From contig CM068313.1 in NCBI GenBank assembly GCA_034766995.1, positions 7,507,461 to 7,571,460 of the forward strand: a stretch of DNA of 64,000 nucleotides, in the 5' to 3' direction. The notes beneath the pieces are model-generated. The model had not been told where the DNA came from. It ran no database searches and saw only the letters and a list, made by a program, of their open reading frames with translations. The stretch is from Acanthacorydalis orientalis (taxonomy: Eukaryota > Arthropoda > Insecta > Megaloptera > Corydalidae). The position numbers were made by a program, and so were the translations under genes. Below are positions 1 to 11,539 of the stretch, piece by piece. How positions within the stretch are numbered: position 1 is the stretch's first letter; the number at the start of each line of letters is the position of its first letter.

Positions 1-225
1 GGAAACAAGTTTTGTTTATCACTACAAGATAGAATTCTGGAGTCCTGGAATTAACGAATTCATTGAAAGAGATCTGAGCTGATGCTTGATCTTTAAAAGC
101 CTTCTCTTGTAAGAAATTACTCAAATGTTTAAGAAAATGATAATATGTCGGAGACAGATCCGGAGAATAGGGTCGGTGAGGTAAGGTTTCATAACCCAAT
201 TCATTTAATTTTTCATTCACTCTAA
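1..225 (-). pseudogene. mariner transposase, C-terminal fragment (cut by window edge)
   Basis: Read on the minus strand, this encodes the catalytic C-terminal part of a mariner (DD34D) transposase. The landmark is an LPHRPYSPDLSPTYYHF stretch, where functional proteins read PYSPDLAPxDYH. The third catalytic Asp is replaced by Tyr. It is followed by a segment corresponding to the family's LSNFLxxKxFKDQ region. DNA and peptide closely resemble the fragment at 38965-39380, so both come from one subfamily. The reading continues off the left edge of the window, so the element's 3' end is not visible. The inner end decays near position 225, next to a palindromic-repeat arm. It is inactive; the missing catalytic residue alone would kill it. 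Confidence 0.75.
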
Positions 226-310
226 TCATCAATAATAATTTATTTAATATTTTTCATCATAAAATGTTATAATTTGTGAAAAACATTTAATTTGTGAAAG
301 TGAATTTATT
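226..310. repeat. Arm of dispersed palindromic repeat (family P1)
   Basis: This is one arm of the P1 repeat. Its core is a run of the type ATCAATAATNNNTTATTNAATATTTTT, then ATAATTTGTGAAA and TTGTGAAAGTGAATTT. The same order of motifs recurs at about a dozen other places in the window. Confidence 0.5.
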
Positions 311-804
311 ACGAAAAAACAATCAATCAGAATATAATTTATTGTGTATTATTAAATCTCTATCATAAGTACATTGTGTTTTATGTTTCAATGACAGTAT
401 AAAAGCTATTGTAAATTCGCTAAATTTAGAATGGAAATAACAAAAGTAAACAAACAATTCTTTGTTTTCTTAAATATCAAGGTACATGATTCACAGTATA
501 TAAAAGTTGTATAACAATTTATATTAGTACAATTTATAAAATGTATTTAAATAATTTTTATTATAAAGCAAGGTCTAAGTTTCGATTTTTAATCCAAAAT
601 AATATATAAGTATCTTGTTAATTTTTTTTATTAATTTTATATTCGAAATCGATCACTGCACATTATCTATTTTAATGATTTGTTAATATTTCGTTTCATT
701 TTTTATACATGAAATCAAGAAATTAAAATATAATTGAATGACAAGTAGGAAATTTTACAAAAAGTCTGAATGAATTTTATAATGAGTATCGAATAGACTA
801 GACT

Positions 805-862
<58 letters not shown>

Positions 863-1664
863 ATAATAACCTCTGGTATGTAAATAAATATTATTATAAT
901 TTATTTCTACATTTATATTCATAATTCACAAGATTTTCTTTTTCCAAACATCTCCTACTAATAAACACATTGTGCATTTATATGATATTATAACATGTGA
1001 TTCGTTGTCGATAATAAAAAAAATCATACATCAGTACATCGAATGCATGAAATACATGTACGTTTTGAATGCACGCATGCAAATGCAACAACAATCCGTG
1101 AATTAATGAATGGTTTCATTGCTCGAGACTTGACAATGTTCTTGTCGAAACATAAAAAAGGAATCACGATACGGAGAACAAAAGAATAACAGTGGAAATG
1201 TTAATTTGTGTCCTTAGTTTGATATCGTTTTGTACTTTTTTCCCTTTCTTTACATGTTGTGTTTCTTTTCTGTGTCGTGCTATTCCAATGCTTAATAATT
1301 ATGTTTTATTGTGTCAAGCAATAATATTAACACGCATAATTATCATTGATTATAATAATTATTAAGTGATTATGAACGAAGAGTGTAATTTGTATAATAT
1401 GTGCGGTTTTTTATGTTAACGCATTATACATTTAAATATTTATACTTCCGAAATTATCATTTTTTATTACTAGTTTTTTTATAGATTTGAATAATACAAA
1501 ATACTTTCAATGCTATCAAAGTAGTTATGATAAAATGTTTTGAAAATAAAAAAAAATGCTGGAATACAAAACATGTATTAATTAAAATCGAAAAGAAACA
1601 TATGGAGTTACTTTAAAAAAATCAATTTAGTATTTTTTACAGAAATATGGACCAACATTCATTA
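311..1664. other. AT-rich non-coding stretch
   Basis: No coding or RNA feature is recognised. It contains one long (TA)n array at 808-859 followed by four TAA units, and a slightly less AT-rich patch around 1010-1180 with no recognisable similarity. Confidence 0.6.
808..869. repeat. (TA)n microsatellite with (TAA)n tail
   Basis: About 26 uninterrupted TA units, followed by TAATAATAATAA. Confidence 0.95.
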
Positions 1665-2062
1665 TTAGGTTGGTAAGAAAACAATTGTGATTTTTGTCTT
1701 TTGAAATTTAACTCTAATTTTTTAAATGAATATGTCATTTCTTCGACTTCATATTAATATCATTTTAAAGTGTATGTTTTGGTCTGTATTTTGGTAACAA
1801 TGAATTTTATAATTAATTTTGCTTCAAATTGGGGTATTGAATTAAAGATGGAAAAGAAGCAAGTAACAGCAAAATTTTTACATGGGTTCAAAATGGGTTG
1901 TAAAGCAGCAGAAACTGCTTGTAAACTAAATAATATATTTAACAAAAAAAAATACCTAACAACGAAACCTAATGAATCAATCTTGAATCCTATGAGATGA
2001 AAAAGCCAACATTTGCCGTCACCACAAATCTCGTCACTTTATTCTGCGGACAAAGTGACGAG
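1665..2062 (+). pseudogene. mariner element, 5' end and N-terminal transposase fragment (family B)
   Basis: The element starts with a mariner-type terminal repeat, TTAGGTTGGTAAGAAAACAA, preceded by TA. A short AT-rich leader leads to a start codon at 1850 and a peptide beginning MEKKQ. It then shows FKMGCKAAETACKLNNIF, which matches the first helix-turn-helix of mariner transposases (usual pattern FKxGxKAAETxRxINxxF). The frame then degenerates into AAA-rich sequence and stops at 1998-2000. Downstream, a faint LYSADK...DFH reading at about 2030-2080 may be a remnant of the PYSPDLAPxDFH motif, which would imply an internal deletion; this is weak. The same 5' end occurs inverted at 18695-18982 and 40728-40839. 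No 3' terminal repeat is visible. Confidence 0.75.
2030..2062. repeat. Short perfect hairpin
   Basis: Arms CTCGTCACTTT and AAAGTGACGAG (11 bp, perfect) flank an 11-nt loop. It lies at the end of the family B mariner fragment. There is no U-tract after it and no sign of function. Confidence 0.6.
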
Positions 2063-3630
2063 AAATATAGATTTTCATATATAAGAAAGATGTAATATAT
2101 GTAGGTGCGTGTATTTTCTCGAATTATCAGTTTTTATTGTAGAATAATGCAGAGCAATTACTATATTTATAAAAAAATTATAAACGATTATAATTTTTTT
2201 AAATCAAATAAGCTATTAATATTCGTACTAGCATTGATTATTATACAATTCAAAACGTTTTAAAAATTTTAAAAATTACAAATAAATAGTTTGTAAAAAT
2301 ATAAAATCAAATCACATTATTTAAATTAAACGGTTTTCAAACTCTTGTCTTTTAGACTTATAAATCATCGTAGGAAATTCATTAAAAATTGTGTAGATAA
2401 AGAAATAAATACATTTATTACGACAACTTATTTCATATTTTTGATTGTCTAAATGAACTAATTTTTATTTGAAAGAAATTTTAATACTTAGTTGTGCATT
2501 TTTTTGTAAAATTCAATGTTTTAGAAAAGGTAATATTCTTATTTATACTTTTTTTAATATATATATATATATATATATATGATTTTCTGAAAATATTTCC
2601 AAACTTCTGCCGAGTTGCATTGATATATTTAATTTAGATGATATATGATGTCCGGATAAACTTTCATCGAATGATTTTTCAAAAAGAAAAGGATCTGTTG
2701 AAAACAGATCGTATGGCCGAGAAAAACGTACAAATTGAAGCATGTAAAAAAAACACAAACGGAAAAATGCTGAATCAGATGACCGGAATTAATGTTAAGA
2801 GTGAACGTGGGTAAGCATATTTTTGCGTCGAAACGTGCCATGAAAAAATATATGCTGAAAAATAAACGTTATAACTAGATAATCCAATTATTCACGCATG
2901 TCATATTTTCAAAAAATTGAGACGTGTAACAGTCTTACAGTGGTACGTTATTGATGGAAAAATAATCTGACAGTTATTCGTATATGTATGAAAATTTCTT
3001 GAAAACGTTTTAAAATTTTATAAATATTATACAATGTATGTACCTTTTTAAACCCTTTTAAATCTAATCCGAACGAATCTAAAAAAAGTTAATTCGTTCT
3101 CATTGAAAAAATAAGAAATGATTCATTTTTTATTTTAAAAACTTAGTTAAAATTGAAAATATTTAATAATTCGAATTTGTTTTTATAAAACATTATGTCT
3201 GAAATTATTATAGATCTTCAAACTTTTGTTCAAAAATGAAAGTTGTGTTATCTAACTATTCATAAAACCAGTTATTAAATTTGAATAATAAAAACGATAT
3301 TTCTTACTGTTTTTACTTTTTTATTTATATAATAACATGTGTACACTTTCATTAAATTAGATAACTTTTTATTTAACTAACACATAAAAAAATCATCTAC
3401 TTTTTCATCAAGTACATAACAAAGTGACTGTTAAATCAATATTGAAAATAAAATTCTTATTAATGAAAAATTAACTATCAATTTAAAAAAAATCTATTCA
3501 TCAATAATAATATTATTAGTATTTACAGAAAGATTGAAAAGTTTATTTGAAATAACATTTTAAATAAATCTTTGTGCTTCAAACAATTAAAATATTATCA
3601 ATAATCATTAATTTCAAAATATTATTTATG
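2063..3630. other. AT-rich non-coding stretch
   Basis: Nothing recognised apart from a short (TA)n run at 2559-2581. Open frames here are short and of low complexity. Confidence 0.6.
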
Positions 3631-3637
3631 AATGAAG

Positions 3638-4082
3638 AGGTCAAAAAACTACAAGAGAAATTATTAGAAGTGATGGGTGTATCAAGAATGTCCTACCAAC
3701 GCATATGAAATAAGTGCAAACTTTCACCCATAAAAGTCAGATGATGCAAGAAATGCATGGAGAAGTTGGTCGACGATTGATTACAGTTTGTAAACGCATG
3801 ATAATGGATTATATGAAATTATGTACCAGTAACGAAGTATTGTTTTGGTATAATGAATAGGTAGATCGAAATAACAATCAATATTATAAACTGAATTGGA
3901 TGGAATTTAGTTGTTAGAGTAGGACGTTGTAACTTACGAGGTAATACAAACGTATGTAATAAGTAGCTACACACAAATAGAAAGAACAATAGAAGTCAAG
4001 AATTTACAAGAAATTATATGTCGAAAATACCTGAAGATTTTTTTAAATTTATGTTAGAAGAATTTAAGTTCAAATCAAAATA
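3638..4082 (+). pseudogene. Unidentified degenerate coding-like stretch
   Basis: Several consecutive plus-strand readings look like protein rather than AT-rich noise. The first runs EEVKKLQEKLLEVMGVSRMS and then YQRI before a stop; GVSRMSYQRI resembles a helix-turn-helix recognition segment. A second has MHGEVGRRLITVCKRMIMDY, then NEVLFWYNE, a stop and VDRNNNQYY. A third ends near 4080 with IPEDFFKFMLEEFKFKSK. Stops and frame changes separate the blocks, so it is broken. I do not recognise the family. A decayed DNA transposase is my guess because it carries an HTH-like piece and sits among other transposon relics, but this is inference only. Confidence 0.35.
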
Positions 4083-4556
4083 AATGGGTTGATTGTTTAT
4101 AAATTATTTAATATTAAAAAATATAATTCTTATTCATATTAAACTAATATAATGTGTGTTTTTTTTTTGCTAAATAAAATAATAACATTCAAGAAGTATT
4201 AGAATTTTATTACAAAATAATATATTAAAATATTTAATAAGTCGAAATGTTCAACAGAACAAACAATGTGTATACTCTGCATTTTATTTTGACAAAAACA
4301 CTGTTATAGCTCTTCAAAAATCAATTATGAAAGAAACTTCTTGAATATTATTGATTAAACGTTAAGAAATGATTCAATCACTGTTAAATCGTGCAATTTT
4401 TGAAAAGCAGGTAAAAATAAAATCTAAATTTACAAATTTGGAACAAGAATAGAAATGTATTTTTATAAAATACTCTAATCATTCTGTAATCACAAATCAC
4501 TATTAGGCTAACAAATTAAAGATTTCCTTAACATTTATAATTTTTAAAGTGAAAAA

Positions 4557-4560
<4 letters not shown>

Positions 4561-4616
<56 letters not shown>
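4561..4616. repeat. (TA)n microsatellite
   Basis: 28 uninterrupted TA units. Confidence 0.95.
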
Positions 4617-4617
<1 letters not shown>

Positions 4618-4732
4618 CCTTATAATAAATTATAAAGCTTGTGAAATATAAAATGTTGGTAAAAAACCACAGTATCATTTCACAATTGTGGATAAATTAA
4701 ATTGCATAAATGATTTTTTTCTCTTCCACTTA

Positions 4733-4832
4733 AAGAACATTTTTTGTGTTCAAAAATTTCCAATAATTGATTATGGTTTGAGCATATTTCGATGACAATG
4801 CCATCATCCTTAGATCATTAAATAATCAATAA
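4733..4832. repeat. Palindromic repeat P1, short two-arm copy
   Basis: The left arm reads CAATAATTGATTATG...ATTTCGATGACAATGCCATCATCC. It is followed at once by a partial inverted arm, AATAATCAATAATTATTGTACATTTT. The copy directly abuts a family A mariner MITE that begins at about 4833. Confidence 0.55.
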
Positions 4833-5337
4833 TTATTGTACATTTTAAATCAGATTTGAAATGAAATTAAACATAATTCTGTTGTAAATTACAATATTTT
4901 ATCGTCGTTTTAGGATTTTCATCTGACGACCTTAATATTTAAAAACACTATATATTTTCGTCAAGCAGTTGCCATAACCTTACAAAACAGTAGTGAACAC
5001 AATATCGTCCGAGAAGAAGCATAGAATATTTTTCTATTTTAAGTTGAAAAAAATGGTGCCAAAGCTGCGAGAATGATTTTTTCAGTATTGGAGGAAGGTG
5101 TAGTCATGCATAAAATGTGCAAAAAATCCCAAAACAGTGGAATAAAACTGGAAATGCATTACGATTTCATAGGCTAAAATCTGCCATCTTTTTTCCGACA
5201 AAAGATATGTCAGTTACCAGAGCAGTGGCGCTAATTATACAAAACAATAAGAGGATTTTTGAGGAATGAAATGTATTCCATTTTTTGTATACATTCATTG
5301 TCTATAAAAAAAGGCACCGAATTAATTTGTAACTTAA
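4833..5337 (+). mobile_element. Family A mariner MITE, near full length
   Basis: This is a non-autonomous mariner derivative of about 505 bp. The 5' terminal repeat is eroded, but the 3' end is clear: AAGGCACCGAATTAATTTGT. Inside, after the conserved leader (GTCGTTTTAGGATTTTC, then ACAAAACAGTAGTGAACACA), lies the N-terminal transposase remnant: AAAAAATGGTGCCAAAGC corresponds to the family's KKNAAEAA segment. It passes through the shared deletion junction (GCAAAAAATcCcAAAACAGTGG) into the C-terminal codons. In the best-preserved copies these read FFRQGIRQLSDRWSKVV and NNGEYFED-stop. This copy has several stops and cannot make transposase. Confidence 0.85.
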
Positions 5338-6379
5338 TAAATAGCAAATATATTTTTAAAATATTATTATATATTTAAGCATAAAAAATATTTTATCAGA
5401 TTGATTTTTTGTTATAATGAAACTAATTTCATATTTGTGTATCAATCAATAGAAATACAATTATAACTTTTATCATTAAAAAAAGTCTCACAAACCTCAC
5501 AATCGAGACAAACTTGTATTTTAAAAAAATGGAATGATAGAGCCACGCTTGTAATTAGTTTTAATTAAATTATCTAATCAATATACAACCTCAAAATGGA
5601 ATTCAAACCGTACAAAACTATACGAATGTACGTGTGTACAACAATTGGATAACATGACGACCACACATTTGCAACTTAATTAATATTGAATTGTTTGAAA
5701 ACAAATATACGGATAAATTCATATATAGAAACTGTCTATATTGTGTTAGAATGTTTCGATTGAAATATATTGAGAGCAACATTCCAGAACGGAAATTCAA
5801 TTTCTCTCATCTGATATTAATTATAAACCATACTGTAAATCATTTAACCACATAATAGGAATTTATATCTCATAGTAAAACGTATTCCAGAAATTAGGAT
5901 TTATAAAAATTCTTAATATTTCGATCAAATTAAAATTTAACATGTAAAATAATTTTCTATTCGAATTTTTTAGTAGTTTTTATATCAAGGTTTTAGTATT
6001 TTTTCTTAAAATGTTAATTTTCAAATTATACCTTTTGTATTGTGACATTATTTTATTTATAAACAAATATATTTTATGAATATTTAAAAAATATTTTTAA
6101 TATAAATCGAAGAACTATTTTTTATTTAATTTTAGAATTCTTTCAAAAATTCAACATTGCCATCACGAAACAGTTCTGACAATAACTAAATTCACTTATT
6201 GATCAATCATTTTTATTCCCTAAACAATTTATTTTTCTGATCAAAAATGTTAAATAAATTTTTACTGATCAATTTTAATAGTTGATTACGGGCATTTTAA
6301 TGACCTTACCATCATTCTCAAAGCTTCAAGAACAGAAAAAACATTTTTTTTGATTTTTGAGAAATTTTTATTTACTGAA
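5338..6379. other. AT-rich stretch with one P1 repeat copy
   Basis: No coding feature is recognised. At about 6165-6330 there is a P1 repeat copy with the motifs TGATCAAAAATGTTAAATAA, TGATCAATTTTAATAGTTG and ATTTTAATGACCTTACCATC. The remainder is simple AT-rich sequence. Confidence 0.5.
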
Positions 6380-6545
6380 ATTTTTTTTTTGTTGTTTTGG
6401 ACAATGAATTCATCAGGTACCCAACAAATGGAGCAAGACTATATAAAATAATTGGGTAATTTTGACTTTTAAAATGTTTTCCATTTTTCTGTAAATAAAT
6501 ATTCATTTTCTACAAAAAGAAACGTAATTAATTTGTACACCTAAT
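6380..6545 (+). mobile_element. Family A mariner MITE, 3' end only
   Basis: Only the 3' third survives. It covers the codons matching ...FRQGIRQLSDRW (ATTCATCAGGTACCCAACAAATGG), the short 3' untranslated part (CCATTTTTCTGTAAATAAAT) and the terminal repeat ending ATTAATTTGTACACCTAA. Confidence 0.8.
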
Positions 6546-7829
6546 ATTTTTCTTATGATTTTTAATACTTGATTTCAGATAACAATATAAAAAAATATCA
6601 CAAAATAAAAAAAATATATGTATATATATATATATATATTAAATTGAAATGTATCTTTAATTTACTGTATAATTTATATAATAATTTGCCTTGACCATTA
6701 AAATCAATACACTAATAGTAAAAGAATACTGAAGTATTTGAACAAAAAAGAATGCCTCAGGTAAGATTTTTTACCGATAATTTATTAACTGTGAAAAAAA
6801 TATTCAATAAAAACACCGCCCACAACCCGAATTCTTTGATTTGATCGTTTATTAGCTCCTATGAAATTTTATTTATTCAAGCAATAAACTTTTTTTTACA
6901 ACTACATATCATGAACAGATCTAATAGAAAAAAAATACATAGACAAATACAAATATCTGTTGAAGTTTAACTTTTCTAATAAGACGATCGTGAGAAACAA
7001 TGTACTTAAATACTAATTATTTCGAAATTATCGTTACGCATATTTCTTATTAAAATATTATTAGTATTCGTAGAATTAATCGTGACTCACTTGAGTCATT
7101 CAAATTAGCAGGACGCATAAAGGGACGACCGCTGTGCGTACCTTTTTTATTATTAATCTAAATACATAAGCAAAACAGCCTTGGATATAAATATGAATTC
7201 GGGAAAAGATTCTACACAGGTGTTATTTGAATAATTGTATTATGTGTGTGTTTTTTACGTCAAGGTTAAATAGATTTAGTATTCAAAAACGCGCCAATTT
7301 TTTATACATTAAGATGTACTCGCATATGTTTAAAAAAATAAGATCGTTATGTGATTTGTGTGATGCGTCATGAGATCGTTCATTCGCCTTGGAAACAAGC
7401 AGGTCTTTAACGAAAAAATGTTCGCAATTTTTATACAAAAAAATGTATACAAGAACTTAACAATACCCATACATTTTTTCGTATTTCGCAAATTATCTGA
7501 TCGCTATTTTGACTTCTTCAAAAGAAGTATTCTTATTACGAATAAAAAAACTTTTTAAAAAAACTGAATTCATGACAAGGCAGTATAATATGGTAAGTAA
7601 TCTAAGATTTATCAGTCTAATTCAAATAATTTTTGTTAAGTTTTCATATCTATATAAGATCAAGTGTTGTAGTAATGAAAAATTATTTTCTTCCTATTGA
7701 TTAACCTATTTGAGACGAAGATTTTATTATAAGACGATTCCCAGGAGTCGGATTTTTTTTCTGTTATTGCTGAAAAATAAGGTAAGGAAAAAATTTTGAA
7801 AAGTGATAAATGAACATTGTAAACATTGT
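6546..7829. other. AT-rich stretch, nothing recognised
   Basis: A short (TA)n run lies at about 6616-6640. There are slightly less AT-rich patches near 7090-7150 and 7300-7400, but no motif I can assign. Short open frames between 7370 and 7840 are compositionally AT-driven. Confidence 0.5.
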
Positions 7830-8405
7830 TCAAATCAGACACAAGGTGTGTGTCATTGACTTCTCAGCAAATTTGTGATACTAGGACCCGATATCACGCC
7901 ATATATGTTGCTTTCAACATTCATATGTGTTCCAAAGTTTTGCTTTCTCCACGTTCTCATTGTTTCCCTTTCTTAATTTTCTCAAAGTTCCTATACAGTA
8001 AGTTTTGGAGTCAAGTAATTTTTTAATCAATATAACGCTTGTATAAAAATTGCCCATAAACACAGAATGCTCTTTTTGTAAGAAGTCATCTAATAAATGC
8101 AAAACCATTTTCCTTCTATGTCCTTTCCCACTAATTATCTCACAAAAAACATATAATTTTACTTCATATTTATGTTTTTTTTCCAGCAATATATTGCTTG
8201 AAAGCTAATCTTTCTCTCCAAGCAAGCATTGTCTCATCTATTGACAATTATTTGTGGGGGTAATATATTTCTTTCATTTTATTGTTAAAGTAATCAATGA
8301 TCGGCAACATTTTTCTGAGGCGATGATTGCTTTCGTTATCTGAGGAAAAATGTAACGATCGTAAGACGTCTTGAAATCTTTGTCTTGCATATGCCGAGAA
8401 AAATT
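7830..8405 (-). pseudogene. piggyBac-like transposase fragment (DDE_Tnp_1_7 type)
   Basis: The minus strand encodes the catalytic core of a piggyBac-type transposase. In order it shows RQRFQDVLRSLHFSSDN, LPIIDYFNNKMKEIYYP, LSIDETMLAWRERLAFKQYI, KHKYEVKLYVFCE, FMGNFYTSV and KTYCIGTLRKLRKGN. All match conserved blocks of the family. The Asp in SIDE is present. The second catalytic Asp, normally in the DNFYTS or DNWFTS motif, is Gly here (codon at 8052-8054). A stop interrupts the frame at 8248-8250. A T8 tract at 8175-8182 (A8 on the coding strand) adds one base and shifts frame between KQYIAGK and KHKYE. After about 7914 the reading decays (WRDIGS...YHKFAEKS). Neither terminal repeat nor a TTAA target duplication is visible. 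It is a dead relic. Confidence 0.85.
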
Positions 8406-8959
8406 ATGCACCTTTTGCAGTCCTGATGGACTTGGTTCGGAACTACTTATATTTTTTACCCTAACTTGAAAACAATAGCTATTTTAATTTTTACACAACT
8501 TTCTCTGTACTTTACTTAAGTATAATCTTATCTCGCCGACTAGTTTTTAACTACTAATTGATAATATAAACTCATCTTCGGTGTGTCGTTTGTTCTTTTG
8601 GATAGGTACTGCATTATACACATGATGTGTTATCAGTCTCGAATGGGTTAATACTGGATGACTTTTACAGATAGTATTCTTTAATTATCCAGTAGATTAC
8701 AACGAGTAGTCTGACGGTTTGATTGAATAGTTGAAATATATAATACACAATTTCTTTCTAATCACATCAAAAACAGGACATACTCTTCTTAGTGGATCGA
8801 CATTTGTGGTTTTATTGGATTGTATTGTAGAAATACATAATACACGATTCCTTTCAAATCCAATCAGAAGTAAAGCATACACCTTTTCTGCATATTTCTG
8901 CCTTAGATGTTGATTATAGTGGTTCCATCAGTCTCAGTTTTAAAGTAAAAAATTTATAC
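8406..8959. other. Stretch with a diverged ~97-bp duplication
   Basis: Two adjacent similar units begin at about 8721 (GATTGAATAG...) and 8818 (GATTGTATTG...). Both contain AATACACRATTYCTTTC, then ATCA, and end in a CATAC motif about 60 bp in. It could be upstream sequence of the neighbouring piggyBac-like relic, but no transposase motif is seen. Confidence 0.4.
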
Positions 8960-9085
8960 TCGAATTACGATCTGAGGATGATAATGTCGCTATCACATAG
9001 CATATAAGACACAATCAAATTTACTAATAATCAATTATTGAACATTTTTTATGAGAAGTTTCATTTATGATTTATAAAAGAACGT
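8960..9085. repeat. Arm of palindromic repeat P1
   Basis: Motifs in order: GATGATAATGTCGCTATCA, then AATAATCAATTATTGAACAT, then ATGATTTATAAAAG. Confidence 0.5.
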
Positions 9086-11539
9086 AAGAGTAATTTTTAA
9101 GAATGAATTTATCTACTGTATCAAAAAATATTGTCTTATTTAATCAAATTTGACAAAAATACAAATACTTTTCAAAGAGTTAAAATCAAACAACTAAATT
9201 TAATAATCAAGGAAGATATTTTTTTATTATTATAAACTTAGGCCTCTCATTATGATGAAAACTTAATAAATAATAAGAAAAACTAGAAAAAATGAACATA
9301 TCTGTCATATTATTGTGAACTTGTATCTACAGATTACCAATTATTTAAATCTATTCGAAACGTTTTAAATAAGTAAACATTTAAAAAAATATTGAAGAAT
9401 ATAAAAATCCAAGATTTTTAATAAGAAACCAAACACCTGATATAGAATGATAATTATTGTGCAATCTAATAAAAAATAAACATTAAATAGAAGCATTGAA
9501 AATGACTTCATTGTTCAAAGCGAGTAAAAAAATTATTCTCACTCTGAATATAAATCATATGAAAATATCTCAAATCTACTTACTACAATTAACTTTACAA
9601 CTAGAACATTTTCCGTAAAGCATATTTTAAAAATCCGAGTGTAATAAAAAAAACGTTTTATCGAAAAATCTACATATTAATTATATTTTAAAAACTTTAA
9701 CAATGAACTTGTTACACGTTTAGTACTTAACTTGTACTTTTGCTAATTATTTTATGGTCTAATTGTTTTCTATTATTCATGTTGTCTGTAATGTTTAAAG
9801 TAATTCAGATTTTGAGAACTGTGTAACGGTTTGAAATTATTAAATACATAATTGAGATATTTGTGTTCTATTTTATAATTCTTCTATATTAATGTTAATT
9901 ACTTTTAGAAATATTTCATTTTTATGAAAATTGTTTCATTCATGACAATTTTTTAACAATCATAATTTTTTTATTGATAATAATAATGTGGAAGAATATT
10001 AAATATTTTTTTTAATTAACTTCAAAACTGAAATAGTAGAGTTTGTAAAATAAAAAGAGTAATAACCTAATATAACATACTTTACAAAATTAGATTCAAA
10101 CTCATGGATCATTATTTAATAATTTAATTAAAGAGCTTATACTAGAGAGCAGCATATTGTGTTAATGACCTGTATGTCTGGGTTAAAATGTTATAGATTT
10201 TATGAATGAGATAATAACTGGAAATTTAATAAAGTGTTTATTTTATTTTCTTATAAAATCTTTAAACATTTTATGTTTATTTCAAATCGTTACGATTGAA
10301 AAATATTAAAATGATATGGAATATTATTTTTTATTGCGGTTTGTAATTTTATCGAATATTACATTTATATACTATTAAATATATGTATATTATATATAAA
10401 TTCACCTTATCTGTTTGGATATCTGAATTGTTCATAAACATGTACCAAACTAAAATCTTTCTGAATAAGAAGAGAACAGTGATCAAAATTGATTAATTAT
10501 AGCATAGATTTCAGTGCGGTCTAATTTACTCAAACGTTTTATAGACCACGTGTGGTCCCCAGCCACTATACAAAGCGTCATAAATTATAGCATCTAATCA
10601 AATATGTCTTAATTTGGAAAATATGTACATTAAAAAGTAAATAAATGTTTTTTTTTTTAGTTTCAAATCACCCGATACGTCGAACAAAACCGACTGGGAT
10701 TTGAAGCACATGATGAAAAAAAAACCTCTGTCAGAATAAATACTGGGACTGTCTTAAATCGGAAAGTCATGTATTTAACACTGGTTTAATTGTTTCAGTA
10801 TTCGCATTCCGAAGTCGCCGAAACATGTTTTTTTTCTTTCTACATTCAGTACTGTCAATATGCGACTGAGTAAATATTTAAAGCATTAAATACCACCGCG
10901 AAGGAGATTTATTTCTACGAACCAGAATTAAATCAAGATAAATGACAAGCTCGTTGGTTTTAATTAAAATTGTTTTTCGGAATGAAATTTTTATTACTTT
11001 CTCATAATGTATTTGTGTCCTTATACGTTACGATATTTCTCTTTTTATTTTTAAAAAATATGTCTACGTACTCTCCGTTCGTTTTAAGGTACTGTTTAAT
11101 AAACTTCTTTATTAACTCCTATTCAATTGATTTTATTTTTAAACTTTTACTTTGGAGTGACGTTATTTGTGAAAATAGGTCAAGTTAAAGTAAGTGCATA
11201 AAATGTTATATTTTTTTATATTATTCACATATACTTTTATATATACGAGTATAAACATACATACTGGATTAGAATAGAAGATTAGTCATATCGTTTTTTT
11301 TTTATTATTAATGTATAACATCTTAATTTTTGTTTACGTTTAACATCTGTTAGTCCAATTTCGGTCTCTTTGGATGCACACGTGTTTCCTCGTCTCGTAA
11401 CTAAGAAAGTGAAAACAATAATTTTCCAGAATAAAACGAACGATGACTAAAATAATTTCCTCATTATACGTTCCAAGAATATTAAATACATCTCTAAATG
11501 TATGCCTTGTAACAAAACATATTATTTACAGTGATCGAA
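9086..11539. other. AT-rich stretch, nothing recognised
   Basis: This 2.4-kb block holds no recognisable gene or transposon. A 14-bp near-palindrome, GACCACGTGTGGTC, lies near 10546 and contains a CACGTG E-box core. A less AT-rich patch runs from about 10660 to 10930. Confidence 0.5.

Noticed and set aside
10546..10559. E-box-containing near-palindrome GACCACGTGTGGTC as a regulatory site
   Set aside because: A single 14-bp palindrome in 64 kb with no nearby gene gives no basis for a regulatory call.
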